NCBI RefSeq assembly: GCF_002848265.1 | Contig: NZ_CP025422.1 | Location: 1,364,001 to 1,428,000 of the forward strand | DNA length: 64,000 nt | Direction: 5' to 3' | Origin: Zhihengliuella sp. ISTPL4 | GTDB lineage: Bacteria > Actinomycetota > Actinomycetes > Actinomycetales > Microbacteriaceae | Part shown: one piece after another, positions 46,347-54,738 of the stretch | Numbering within the stretch: the first letter of the stretch is position 1 | Layout of the letters: the number at the start of each line of letters is the position of its first letter | Notes under the pieces: generated by a model | Database searches by the model: none | What the model saw: the letters and a program-made list of their open reading frames with translations, nothing else | What the model was told of the DNA's origin: nothing | Made by a program: the position numbers and the translations under genes

Positions 46347-47323
46347 GCTGTGACCCCCTTCTCCTTCGCGGCCTTGCGCAGACGACGGGCCGCATCGGGC
46401 GCGTTGCGCAGCTTCGGATTGATGACCTCGTCGATGGCGAAGTTGATCAGCGCGAGACCGGCGCCGAGGATCGCGATCATGATGCCCGGCGGCACGAACC
46501 ACCACCACGCTCCGCGACCGAGCGCCTGGCCCGACTGCGCGTCGTTGAGAATCGATCCCCAGGTGATCGAGGAGTTCGGACCGAGGCCCAGGTACGACAG
46601 GCCCGCCTCGCCGAGGATGGCGAAGATGATCGCGAAGAGGAACTGCGCGGTCAGCAGCGGGAGCAGGTTCGGCATGATCTCGACGAGGATCACCCGGAGC
46701 GACTTCTCTCCCGCCACCTTCGAGGCGTACACGTAATCGCGGGTGCGGAGCGAACGGGTCTGCAGCCGCAGCACGTACGCCGCTCCCGCCCAGGAGGTGA
46801 TGCCGAGGACGAAGGCGACGAGCTGCCAGCTGCGCTGCGGCACGAACGACGCGATCACCATGACCAGCGGGAGGCCGGGGATGACGATCATGACGTTGGT
46901 CAGCAGCGCGAGGACGTCCTCGCGCCAGCCGCCGAGGTACCCGGCCAGGACGCCGAAGAGCAGAGACAGCACGATCGCGATGCCGCCGGCCGTGACGCCG
47001 ATGAGCAGCGATCCCTGCGCGCCGATCGCGAGCTGCGCGAGCACGTCGTTGCCGAGCTTGGTCGTGCCCAACCAGTGCTCCGCCGACGGCGGCTGGAGGG
47101 CCGCGTTGTCGGTGCTGCGCGGGTTCTGCGTGAAGAAGGGCGCGATGATCGCGAAGAGGACGATGGCGAGCACCAGCACGGCACCGACGATGAACTTCGG
47201 CGAGGTGCTGGGCAGGATCCGGCGGCGCTTGCGCTCCTGACGCTGGGTGGCCAGCGCGACGGTCCCCTCGGGGGCGACGGTGGGCGGCTCCTCCACGAGG
47301 AGCGGGTTCTTCGTGTCAGACAT
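46343..47323 (-). CDS. ABC transporter permease, DppC-like
   Basis: A 326-residue permease with a 50-residue cytosolic N terminus, then about six membrane segments. The EAA loop is TRSLRTRDYVYASKVAGEKS. The ATG at 47323 is chosen because it gives an eight-base overlap with the upstream permease gene, the same as in the first operon. Confidence 0.9.
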   Translation of the reverse strand: MSDTKNPLLVEEPPTVAPEGTVALATQRQERKRRRILPSTSPKFIVGAVLVLAIVLFAIIAPFFTQNPRSTDNAALQPPSAEHWLGTTKLGNDVLAQLAIGAQGSLLIGVTAGGIAIVLSLLFGVLAGYLGGWREDVLALLTNVMIVIPGLPLVMVIASFVPQRSWQLVAFVLGITSWAGAAYVLRLQTRSLRTRDYVYASKVAGEKSLRVILVEIMPNLLPLLTAQFLFAIIFAILGEAGLSYLGLGPNSSITWGSILNDAQSGQALGRGAWWWFVPPGIMIAILGAGLALINFAIDEVINPKLRNAPDAARRLRKAAKEKGVTA

Positions 47324-48311
47324 TCTGGCGAGCCCTCGGGTCGATGAAGCCATAGACGAGGTCCATGAAGAAGTTGGCGACGAGCACCGTGAGGGTGATC
47401 ACGAGGAACAGCCCCTGCATGAGCGCGTAGTCGTTGTTGGTGACAGCCTGGAACATGAGCTTGCCGACTCCGGGATAGGTGAACACCTGCTCCATGACGA
47501 TGGAACCGGCGACGACGAACCCGAGGGTGATCGAGAAGCCCGCGATCGAGGGGATGGCGGCGTTGCGCGCGGCGTAGGTCGTCATGATCCGCCGGGGGCG
47601 GAGCCCCTTCGCCTCAGCGGTGAGCACGTAGTCCTCCGCGAGGGTGGAGACCATCATGTTGCGCATGCCGAACATCCAGCCACCGACCGAGCTGATCACG
47701 ATCGTGATGGCGGGCAGGAGCGAGTGTGCGACGGCATCCGAGAAGAACGCCCAGGTCGGCTCGGGGCCGTCCGGGAAGTCGAAGACGTCGTAGCCGCCGA
47801 ACATCGGGAACCAGCCGAGCCCGACCGCGAAGACCGCGACGAGCACCAGCGCCAGCCAGAAGTACGGGATCGACTGCAGCACGGTGGTGGCGGGAATGAG
47901 GTGGTCGACCCAGGTGCCGCGCTTCCAGCCGGCCCACGCGCCGAGCACGACGCCGAGCAGGAAGGAGAGGACGGTCGCGGTGCCGACGAGCACCAGCGTC
48001 CACGGAAGGGCCCCGGCGATGAGCTCCGTGACCGGAGTCGGGAACTTCGTCACCGACACGCCCAGGTCACCCTGGAACATGCGGCCCCAGTAGGCGAGGT
48101 ACTGCTCCCAGAGCGAGGAGTCGTCGCCGCCGAGCAGGAGCCGGATGTTGCGGATGGTGGTCTCGGAGACCTCTCCGCCGGCCCGCTGCATCTTGGCGAT
48201 CATGATGTCGGCGGGGTCCCCCGGCATGAGCCGGGGAAGCAGGAAGTTGATGGAGATCGCGGCCCACAGCGTGAACGCATAGAACCCGATCCGTCGTGCA
48301 TAGAACTTCAT
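47316..48311 (-). CDS. ABC transporter permease, DppB-like
   Basis: A 331-residue permease beginning MKFYARRIGFYAFTLWAAI. It has the DppB periplasmic PRLMPGDPADIMIAKMQ loop and EAA loop AEDYVLTAEAKGLRPRRIM. A longer second periplasmic region (about 190-215) than in the first operon points to a different solute (inference). Confidence 0.92.
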   Translation of the reverse strand: MKFYARRIGFYAFTLWAAISINFLLPRLMPGDPADIMIAKMQRAGGEVSETTIRNIRLLLGGDDSSLWEQYLAYWGRMFQGDLGVSVTKFPTPVTELIAGALPWTLVLVGTATVLSFLLGVVLGAWAGWKRGTWVDHLIPATTVLQSIPYFWLALVLVAVFAVGLGWFPMFGGYDVFDFPDGPEPTWAFFSDAVAHSLLPAITIVISSVGGWMFGMRNMMVSTLAEDYVLTAEAKGLRPRRIMTTYAARNAAIPSIAGFSITLGFVVAGSIVMEQVFTYPGVGKLMFQAVTNNDYALMQGLFLVITLTVLVANFFMDLVYGFIDPRARQNV

Positions 48312-48351
48312 GTCACCTGTCCTGACTTCCTGCTTCCCCTACTCGTGCGGA

Positions 48352-50046
48352 TCAGCCGGCGGGCTTGATCTGCGTCAGCACGTAGCCCGCGGCGATGGCG
48401 CCCCAGGACGGCGGGAACGCGTAGAGGTCCTCCTCCGTCGGCCAGCCCGTGTAGTCCTTCGTGTTGTAGAAGGTCTGCGTCGCGTTGATCACGAGCGGGA
48501 TGTAGGGCACGTCGTTCACGATCGCGTCCTGGATCGTGGCGTAGAGCTCCTTCTTCTGCGCCTCGTCATCCGTGCTGATGGCCGCCTGGATGGCCGCGTC
48601 GACGGTCGGGTTGCTGTACCGGCTGAAGTTCCAGCGACCGGCGGGGATCTCCGTACCGACCGGGCTGGTGGACTGCACCTCGGTGCCACCGAACCAGTCG
48701 CGGTAGATCTGGAAGGGATCGGCGATGGTGGTGCCGACGACGCCGCCGACGATGAGCTGGAACTGCCCACCCTGGCGGGCATCCGAGAACTCCTGCCACT
48801 GCACCGTCGAAGCCGTGACCTTGATACCGGCGGCCTCCGCCTGCTCGGCGATGAGCTTCGCGGCGTCGTTGTAGTCCGTCCACCCGTCGACCGAGATCAG
48901 GCTGAGCTCGACGGGCACGCCGTCCTTCTCGTAGATGCCCGACGACCCCTTGGTGTAGCCGGCGGCCTCCAGAATGGACCCTGCCTCCTCGACGTTGGCC
49001 TCCTGGGGGCTGACCTCGTAGGCATCGTCCGTGAGCCACTTCTCGTCGCGCGGGAGCAGCGTGTAGGCGGGCGAGATGTCGCCGGTCAGACCGACGAACG
49101 CCTTGTCCTTGATGACCGTGCGGTCGATCGCGACGTTGAGCGCCTGGCGCACGGCGACGTCGGTCTGCGGACCGGTGCAGCCGAGTTCGGCATTCGAGCA
49201 GGTGTACAGCACCGTCGGGTCCTGCGGCGTGTTGATCCACTCGATCTTGCCGTTGCCCGTGACGTCATCCGGGTTGGGGACGAACATGCCCGTCCAGTCC
49301 AGCTCCCCCGCGGCGAGGAGATCCTGCGCGGTCTGGTTGTTGTCCACGGCGATGTACTGGACCTTCTTGACGGCCAGTTCGTCGGCACCACGGTAGTTCT
49401 CGTTCGCGACGAGGGTGTACGACTCGCTCGTGGTCTTGTCCACGACGTAGGGTCCCGAGCCGACCGGATCCTCATTGGTGAAGTTCGCGAAGTCGGTCAC
49501 TTCCTCCCAGATGTGCTTCGGAAGGATGTAGCTCGACCCCATGCGCTGGAACTCGGTGGTGTACTGCGCCGCGGCGTAGGTGAGCACGGCAGTGGTGTCG
49601 TCCGTCGCCTCTGCCGAGACCAAGCCGTTGCCCTCGGGGTTGTTGGCCTCGTATTTGAAGGAGAAGACGACGTCCTCCGCAGTGAGCGGCTCGCCGTCGC
49701 TCCACTTCAGGTCGGGCTTGATCTTCACCGTGATCTGCGTGCCGTCCTCGTTGTACTCGAACGACTCGCCGATGAGGCCGATCGGCTCCTCGTCCTTGGT
49801 CTTGTTGTAGAAGAAGAGGGGCTCGTAGATCGGTCCGAGCGCACCGTGGAGCACGGTGGGCGCGAACGGGTTGTAGTTCGCGGTGATGGGCGTCTGGCTA
49901 CCCGCCCAGACGCGGAGCGCGCGGTCGCCGTCGGCGTTGCCGCCGTCGTCGCCCCCGCCGCTGCCACAGGCCGTCAGGCCCAGGGCGAGGACCGAGGCCC
50001 CCGCGACCGCCGTGAGCGCGATCTTGCGCTTTCCGTTACGGATCAT
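48352..50046 (-). CDS. ABC transporter solute-binding lipoprotein (family 5)
   Basis: A 564-residue lipoprotein with lipobox LTAC (C27). The family 5 fold is evident: NYNPFAPTVLHGALGPIYEP, KIKPDLKWSDGEPLTAEDV and a C-terminal PYIPLVINATQTFYN. The N-terminal segment resembles family 5 proteins that bind oligosaccharides as well as peptides, so the substrate could be either. First gene of the operon. A 12-bp-arm inverted repeat upstream is a likely operator. Confidence 0.9.
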   Translation of the reverse strand: MIRNGKRKIALTAVAGASVLALGLTACGSGGGDDGGNADGDRALRVWAGSQTPITANYNPFAPTVLHGALGPIYEPLFFYNKTKDEEPIGLIGESFEYNEDGTQITVKIKPDLKWSDGEPLTAEDVVFSFKYEANNPEGNGLVSAEATDDTTAVLTYAAAQYTTEFQRMGSSYILPKHIWEEVTDFANFTNEDPVGSGPYVVDKTTSESYTLVANENYRGADELAVKKVQYIAVDNNQTAQDLLAAGELDWTGMFVPNPDDVTGNGKIEWINTPQDPTVLYTCSNAELGCTGPQTDVAVRQALNVAIDRTVIKDKAFVGLTGDISPAYTLLPRDEKWLTDDAYEVSPQEANVEEAGSILEAAGYTKGSSGIYEKDGVPVELSLISVDGWTDYNDAAKLIAEQAEAAGIKVTASTVQWQEFSDARQGGQFQLIVGGVVGTTIADPFQIYRDWFGGTEVQSTSPVGTEIPAGRWNFSRYSNPTVDAAIQAAISTDDEAQKKELYATIQDAIVNDVPYIPLVINATQTFYNTKDYTGWPTEEDLYAFPPSWGAIAAGYVLTQIKPAG

Positions 50047-50098
50047 TCTTCATTTCCTCTCGGTGCTGCACTGCAGGAGGGATTCTCCGGTTGGAGCC

Positions 50099-50127
50099 GA
50101 ACCCCGGGCGGGGTTCACGGGAACCCC
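50099..50127 (-). other. Overlapping alternative hairpins in the leader of the solute-binding-protein gene
   Basis: GAACCCC (50099-50105), GGGGTTC (50110-50116) and GAACCCC (50121-50127) alternate with four-base gaps. The middle copy can pair with either neighbour, giving two mutually exclusive stems. Confidence 0.45.
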
Positions 50128-50156
50128 GGGAGGTGGCCTGCGGGCCGCCCTCGAAG

Positions 50157-50187
50157 GGGTTTGTTAGGACAGTAACCTAACAAACCC
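50157..50187. promoter_or_regulatory. Candidate operator of the second ABC transport operon
   Basis: Perfect inverted repeat GGGTTTGTTAGG (50157-50168) and CCTAACAAACCC (50176-50187) with a seven-base spacer. It lies 111 bases upstream of the solute-binding-protein start. The core GTTAGG-N7-CCTAAC resembles operators of ROK-family sugar regulators (from memory). No such regulator is encoded nearby. Confidence 0.65.
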
Positions 50188-50283
50188 ACCGCGGGGGGAC
50201 AAGCGTTCTCGCGGGCGCGAGATAACGTTTCGGACTCGACACCTCTCGGCGTCATGCGCCCGCACGAAAGGTCGTCATGACAC

Positions 50284-50312
50284 TAAGATCGTCTGCGGAG
50301 GTTAAGGTGCAT
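50284..50312 (+). promoter_or_regulatory. nrtR-nadABC promoter/leader with candidate operator
   Basis: TAAGAT at 50284-50289 is a plausible -10. CACTAAG (50281-50287) and TTAAGGTG (50302-50309) form an imperfect inverted pair that could be an autoregulatory NrtR site. GGAG at 50297-50300 and AAGG at 50304-50307 precede the ATG at 50313. Confidence 0.35.
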
Positions 50313-51029
50313 ATGACTCGAAGTGCGGACATCCGCGTCGCCGTCTCGACGGTGATCCTCACGCTGCGCCGCGGTGACGACGGTCCCCCCGTTCTCGCAC
50401 TCCCCCTCGTCCGCCGTACCCGCGAGCCGTTCGCAGAGCGATGGGCGCTTCCCGGCGGGTGGCTCACCCCCGAGGAGTCGCCGGTCGACGCCGCGGCCCG
50501 CACACTCGCCGAGACGACGGGCCTTGCGCCCACCTACCTGGAGCAGCTCTACGCCTTCGGCGCCGTCGACCGCTCCCCCACGCCGGTCGTGTCGATCGTG
50601 TACTGGGCGCTGCTGCGTCAGGACGACGTCGAAGCCCAGATCACCGCGCATCGGGCGTCCGGTCGCGCGCCGGAGAACGTGGAGTGGTTCGATGTCGACG
50701 GCCTGCCGGCCCTCGCCTTCGATCATCACGAGATCATCGAGTACGCGCTCTGGCGCCTCCGCAACAAGGTCGGCTACAGCCGCGTGGCCCAGGGCTTCCT
50801 GCCCGCCGAGTTCACGCTCGCCGAACTGCGGGAGGCGTACGAGTCGATCCTCGGGCGCCCACTGGACCCTGCGAACTTCCGGCGGCAGGTCGAGGCCGCG
50901 GGCAACCTCACCCGCACCGACCGCTTCCGCACGGGTAGCCACCGCCCGGCCCGTCTGTACCGCGACGACACCGATGTCGAGCTGGCCGACCGCGGCCCGC
51001 TCCGCCCCGAGGAAACGAGAACCCGATGA
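50313..51029 (+). CDS. nrtR: NrtR-like Nudix-related transcriptional regulator of NAD biosynthesis
   Basis: A 238-residue protein. The N-terminal Nudix domain (about 5-140) has a degenerate Nudix box: where catalytic enzymes have REUxEE, this reads RTLAET, so hydrolysis is unlikely. A winged-helix DNA-binding domain follows (about 145-220: LPAEFTLAELREAYESILG, NFRRQVEAAGNL). NrtR proteins repress NAD genes and respond to ADP-ribose-type ligands. An ATG 36 bases earlier (50277) also has a possible ribosome-binding site, but it would overlap the probable promoter. It overlaps nadA by four bases. Confidence 0.88.
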   Translation: MTRSADIRVAVSTVILTLRRGDDGPPVLALPLVRRTREPFAERWALPGGWLTPEESPVDAAARTLAETTGLAPTYLEQLYAFGAVDRSPTPVVSIVYWALLRQDDVEAQITAHRASGRAPENVEWFDVDGLPALAFDHHEIIEYALWRLRNKVGYSRVAQGFLPAEFTLAELREAYESILGRPLDPANFRRQVEAAGNLTRTDRFRTGSHRPARLYRDDTDVELADRGPLRPEETRTR

Positions 51030-52363
51030 GCATCACCTTCGTCCCGACCCCCGTGGTCCCTGCGGCCGACCCGTCCGTCGATCACGCGATCCAGGCCATC
51101 GTCGCTGGAGCCTCCACCGATGCCACCTGCACCACCGACCTCGCGGTCGGACCGTGGGACTTCGACACGCGCCCGGGGTACGGGCCCGGATCCTCCATGG
51201 GCGACGTCATCCCGACCGGGGCTCCCCGGCAGGGAGAGCTCCCCGCCGCCTACCGCGAGGCGGACGAAGCCGAGCTCCGCCGGCGCATCGAGGCGGCCAA
51301 GGCGACCCTCGGAGACCGCGTGGTGATCCTCGGCCACTTCTACCAGCGGGAGGAGGTCGTGACCCATGCGGACGAGGTGGGTGACTCGTTCCAGCTCGCC
51401 ACCGCCGCCACGATGCGGCCGGATGCCGAGGCGATCGTCTTCTGCGGCGTGCACTTCATGGCCGAGACCGCCGACCTCCTGTCGCGGCCCGACCAGGCGG
51501 TGATCCTGCCGAACCTCGCCGCCGGGTGCTCGATGGCGGATATGGCCGACATCGACCAGGTGGAGGAGTGCTGGGAGCAGCTCGCCGACGTGCTGGGCGA
51601 CCTCGACACCCCGGACGCCGATGGCCGCGTGCCGGTGATCCCCGTCACCTACATGAACTCCTCGGCGGCGATCAAGGGGTTCGTCGGACGGCACGGGGGA
51701 ATCGTGTGCACCTCCTCCAACGCGAACACGGTCCTGGAGTGGGCCTTCGCCCGCGGCCGTCGCGTGCTCTTCTTCCCCGACCAGCATCTGGGGCGGAACA
51801 CCGCGAAGGCCATGGGCGTGCCGCTCGACCGGATGCCGATGTGGAACCCGCGGCGAGCGCTCGGCGGCTCCAGCCCGGACGAACTCGTCGACGCGCAGGT
51901 GATCCTCTGGCACGGCTTCTGCTCCGTGCACCGGCGGTTCACCGTGGCGCAGATCGACCAGGCTCGCGCGGAGCACCCGGGAGTCCGCGTGATCGTGCAT
52001 CCGGAGTGCCCGATGGAGGTCGTCGACGCGGCCGACGAGGCCGGCTCCACGGAGTACATCCGCCGCGCCATCGCCGAGGCCACGGAGCCGACGACGTTCG
52101 CGGTCGGGACCGAGATCAACCTCGTGCGCCGCCTGGCCGCGCAGTACCCGCAGCACCGGATCTTCTGCCTCGACCCGGTCGTCTGCCCGTGCTCGACCAT
52201 GTACCGCATCCACCCTGGCTACCTCGCGTGGGTCCTGGAGGAGCTGGTCGCCGGCCGCACCCCGAACCGCATCACGGTCTCCCCCGACGTCGCCGCCCCG
52301 GCTCGCCTCGCGCTCGAGCGGATGCTCGCCGCCAAGCCGCCGGTCGCCGCCGGGGCACGATGA
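51026..52363 (+). CDS. nadA: Quinolinate synthase
   Basis: A 445-residue NadA with three homologous domains. It includes LGHFYQREEVVTHADEVGDSF, the likely 4Fe-4S ligands in NLAAGCSM, HPECPM and VVCPCSTMY, and the YMNSSA loop. It condenses iminoaspartate with dihydroxyacetone phosphate to quinolinate. The oxygen-sensitive cluster explains the cysteine desulfurase gene in the same operon. The ATG overlaps the nrtR stop by four bases. Confidence 0.96.
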   Translation: MSITFVPTPVVPAADPSVDHAIQAIVAGASTDATCTTDLAVGPWDFDTRPGYGPGSSMGDVIPTGAPRQGELPAAYREADEAELRRRIEAAKATLGDRVVILGHFYQREEVVTHADEVGDSFQLATAATMRPDAEAIVFCGVHFMAETADLLSRPDQAVILPNLAAGCSMADMADIDQVEECWEQLADVLGDLDTPDADGRVPVIPVTYMNSSAAIKGFVGRHGGIVCTSSNANTVLEWAFARGRRVLFFPDQHLGRNTAKAMGVPLDRMPMWNPRRALGGSSPDELVDAQVILWHGFCSVHRRFTVAQIDQARAEHPGVRVIVHPECPMEVVDAADEAGSTEYIRRAIAEATEPTTFAVGTEINLVRRLAAQYPQHRIFCLDPVVCPCSTMYRIHPGYLAWVLEELVAGRTPNRITVSPDVAAPARLALERMLAAKPPVAAGAR

Positions 52364-53883
52364 ACGTCGTCGTCGTCGGCTCCGGGATCGCCGGACTCAC
52401 CGCCGCGCTGCACGCGCACGAGGGCGGACACACGGTGACGGTCGTGACGAAGGGCGGGCTCGGAGGCGGCTGCACGCCTCTCGCTCAGGGCGGTGTGGCC
52501 GGCGGCTACGGGCCCGGCGACGGACCGGCGGCGCATGCCGCCGACACGATCAGCGCCGGAGCGGGTCTGTGCGATCCGACCGCCGTCGACGCCCTCGTGG
52601 CGGACGGCGCCGCCCGGATCGCCGAGCTCCTGGCCCGCGGCGTCGCCTTCGACCGGGCGCCAGGCGGCGCACTCGCCCGCGGGCGGGAGGCGGCGCACAC
52701 CCATGCCCGCATCCTCCACGCCGGGGGCGACGCGACCGGGGCCGCGATCTCCGCCGCGCTGTGCGCGGCCGTTCAGCGCACGCCGATCTCCGTCCGCGAG
52801 CGCACGATGCTCCTCGATCTGACCGTCGAGGCGGGACGGATCCGCGGGATCACAGTCCTCCGCGACGGCGGCGCTGTCGAGATCCGGGCCGACGCCGTGA
52901 TCCTCGCCACGGGCGGGGCAGGGCAGCTCTACGCGCACACGACCAATCCGACCGAGACGACCGGCGACGGCATCGCGGCGGCTCTGCGCGCCGGCGCCGC
53001 CATCGCCGACCTGGAGTTCGTGCAGTTCCACCCGACCACCCTCCCCGGGCTCCCGGTCTTCCTCCTGTCCGAAGCCGTCCGCGGCGAGGGGGCCGTGCTC
53101 CGCGACAGCGACGGAAGACGGTTCGTGTTCGACAGCCACCCCGACGGGGAGCTCGCCCCGCGCGACGTCGTCGCCCGGGCCATCGCCGGGCAGGCAGCCC
53201 GGCAGGGGACGCCCGTGCACCTCGATGCCACCGGGCTCGGGGCGGACGCGCTCGCCCGCCGTTTCCCGACCATCGACCGTGTGACGCGCGACCGCGGTTT
53301 CGACTGGTCCCGGGAGCCGCTGCCGGTGACCCCCGCCGCGCATTACCTCATGGGCGGCGTCGTCACCGACCGGCACGGACGGACCACGATCCCGGGGCTG
53401 TACGCCGTCGGCGAGACCGCCCGGACAGGAGTGCACGGAGCCAACCGGCTCGCCTCCAACTCGCTCCTCGAAGGGGCCGTGTTCGGAGCCAGGGCCGCTG
53501 CTGCCCTGGCCCAACCGTGGCCTGCTGCCGTCGACGTCATCCCGTCTCCGTCGCCGAAGAGCCCGGAGGAAGAGAGCGCCGCACCCGAGCCCCTCCCCCC
53601 GTTCGACCGCGCCGCGCTGCAGCGGCTGCTGTGGGACGAGGTCGGCCTGCACCGGACGGGAACCGGACTCCAGTCCGCCCTCCGCATCATCCGCGGGTGG
53701 GCCTCCGCGACGCCGTCCGCCTCCGACGTCCGCACGCACGAGGACCGGAACCTGCTGCTGGTCGCCGAGGCCACCATCCGTGCGGCCGTGGCACGTCCGG
53801 TCTCTGTCGGCGCCCACCACCGCGACGACTTCGCCCTCGCCGCACCCACCCCGGCACGCCCACCGATCCTGGAGACCGCCTGA
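52360..53883 (+). CDS. nadB: L-aspartate oxidase
   Basis: A 507-residue flavoprotein. The FAD-binding GSGIAGLTAAL lies at 7-17, followed by GGLGGGCTPLAQGG. Substrate-side motifs are EFVQFHPTTL, SEAVRGEGAVL and HYLMGGVVTD. The C terminus has the succinate-dehydrogenase-like helical domain. It oxidises aspartate to iminoaspartate for NadA. The ATG at 52360 overlaps the nadA stop by four bases. Confidence 0.95.
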   Translation: MNVVVVGSGIAGLTAALHAHEGGHTVTVVTKGGLGGGCTPLAQGGVAGGYGPGDGPAAHAADTISAGAGLCDPTAVDALVADGAARIAELLARGVAFDRAPGGALARGREAAHTHARILHAGGDATGAAISAALCAAVQRTPISVRERTMLLDLTVEAGRIRGITVLRDGGAVEIRADAVILATGGAGQLYAHTTNPTETTGDGIAAALRAGAAIADLEFVQFHPTTLPGLPVFLLSEAVRGEGAVLRDSDGRRFVFDSHPDGELAPRDVVARAIAGQAARQGTPVHLDATGLGADALARRFPTIDRVTRDRGFDWSREPLPVTPAAHYLMGGVVTDRHGRTTIPGLYAVGETARTGVHGANRLASNSLLEGAVFGARAAAALAQPWPAAVDVIPSPSPKSPEEESAAPEPLPPFDRAALQRLLWDEVGLHRTGTGLQSALRIIRGWASATPSASDVRTHEDRNLLLVAEATIRAAVARPVSVGAHHRDDFALAAPTPARPPILETA

Positions 53884-54734
53884 TGCTCACCCGCACCACC
53901 CTGCACCGCGTCGTCGGGGCCGCGCTCGAGGAGGACGCCCCCTGGGGCGACCTCACCAGCACCACCCTCCTCCCTGCCGAAGTGACCGCCACGGCGGACC
54001 TCGTCGCCCGCGAGGAGGGCGTCTTCAGCGGTGGTGAGGTGTTCGCCGCCGCGTTCCTCCTCACCGACCCGGACGTCACGGTCGACCTGCACGTGGGCGA
54101 CGGTGATGCCTTCACGGCATCCGACGTGCTGGCTACCGTGACAGGGCCGGCCCGCGCCGTGCTCACCGCCGAACGCGTCGCGTTGAACTTCGCGCAGCGG
54201 ATGTCGGGCATCGCGACGCTCACGGCCGCCTACGTCCGTGAAGTCGAGGGAACGCGGGCGCGCATCGCCGACACCCGCAAGACCACGCCCGGTCTGCGGG
54301 CGTTCGAGCGGCACGCGGTCGTGTCCGGCGGCGGCCGGAACCACCGGTACTCCCTGTCCGACGCGGTCATGGCGAAGGACAACCACCTCGCCGTGCTCCA
54401 GCGGTCCGGGCTCGACCTGGCGACGGCTCTTCGCGAGGCGTTCTCGCGGCTGCCGCACACCGCCCACGTCGTCGTCGAGGTCGACCGTCTCGACCAGATC
54501 CCGGCGGTGCTCGACGGCGGCGCCCACACGGTGCTCCTGGACAACTTCTCCCTCGACGACCTGCGCGCCGGCGTGGCGCTCATCGGCGAGCGCGCCACCG
54601 TGGAGGCCTCGGGCGGCGTCCACCTGACCACCGTCCGCGCCATCGCCGAGACCGGGGTGCATGTGATCTCGGTCGGAGCCCTCACGCACTCCGCGCGGGC
54701 GCTGGACCTCGGACTCGACCTCCGGATCGACTGA
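53883..54734 (+). CDS. nadC: Nicotinate-nucleotide pyrophosphorylase (carboxylating)
   Basis: A 283-residue quinolinate phosphoribosyltransferase. Motifs are EDAPWGDLTS near the N terminus, RIADTRKTTPGLR, GGGRNHRYSLSDAVMAKDNH, EVDRLDQ and EASGGV. It makes nicotinate mononucleotide from quinolinate and PRPP. The ATG overlaps the nadB stop by one base. Confidence 0.96.
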   Translation: MLTRTTLHRVVGAALEEDAPWGDLTSTTLLPAEVTATADLVAREEGVFSGGEVFAAAFLLTDPDVTVDLHVGDGDAFTASDVLATVTGPARAVLTAERVALNFAQRMSGIATLTAAYVREVEGTRARIADTRKTTPGLRAFERHAVVSGGGRNHRYSLSDAVMAKDNHLAVLQRSGLDLATALREAFSRLPHTAHVVVEVDRLDQIPAVLDGGAHTVLLDNFSLDDLRAGVALIGERATVEASGGVHLTTVRAIAETGVHVISVGALTHSARALDLGLDLRID

Positions 54735-54738
54735 GTCC

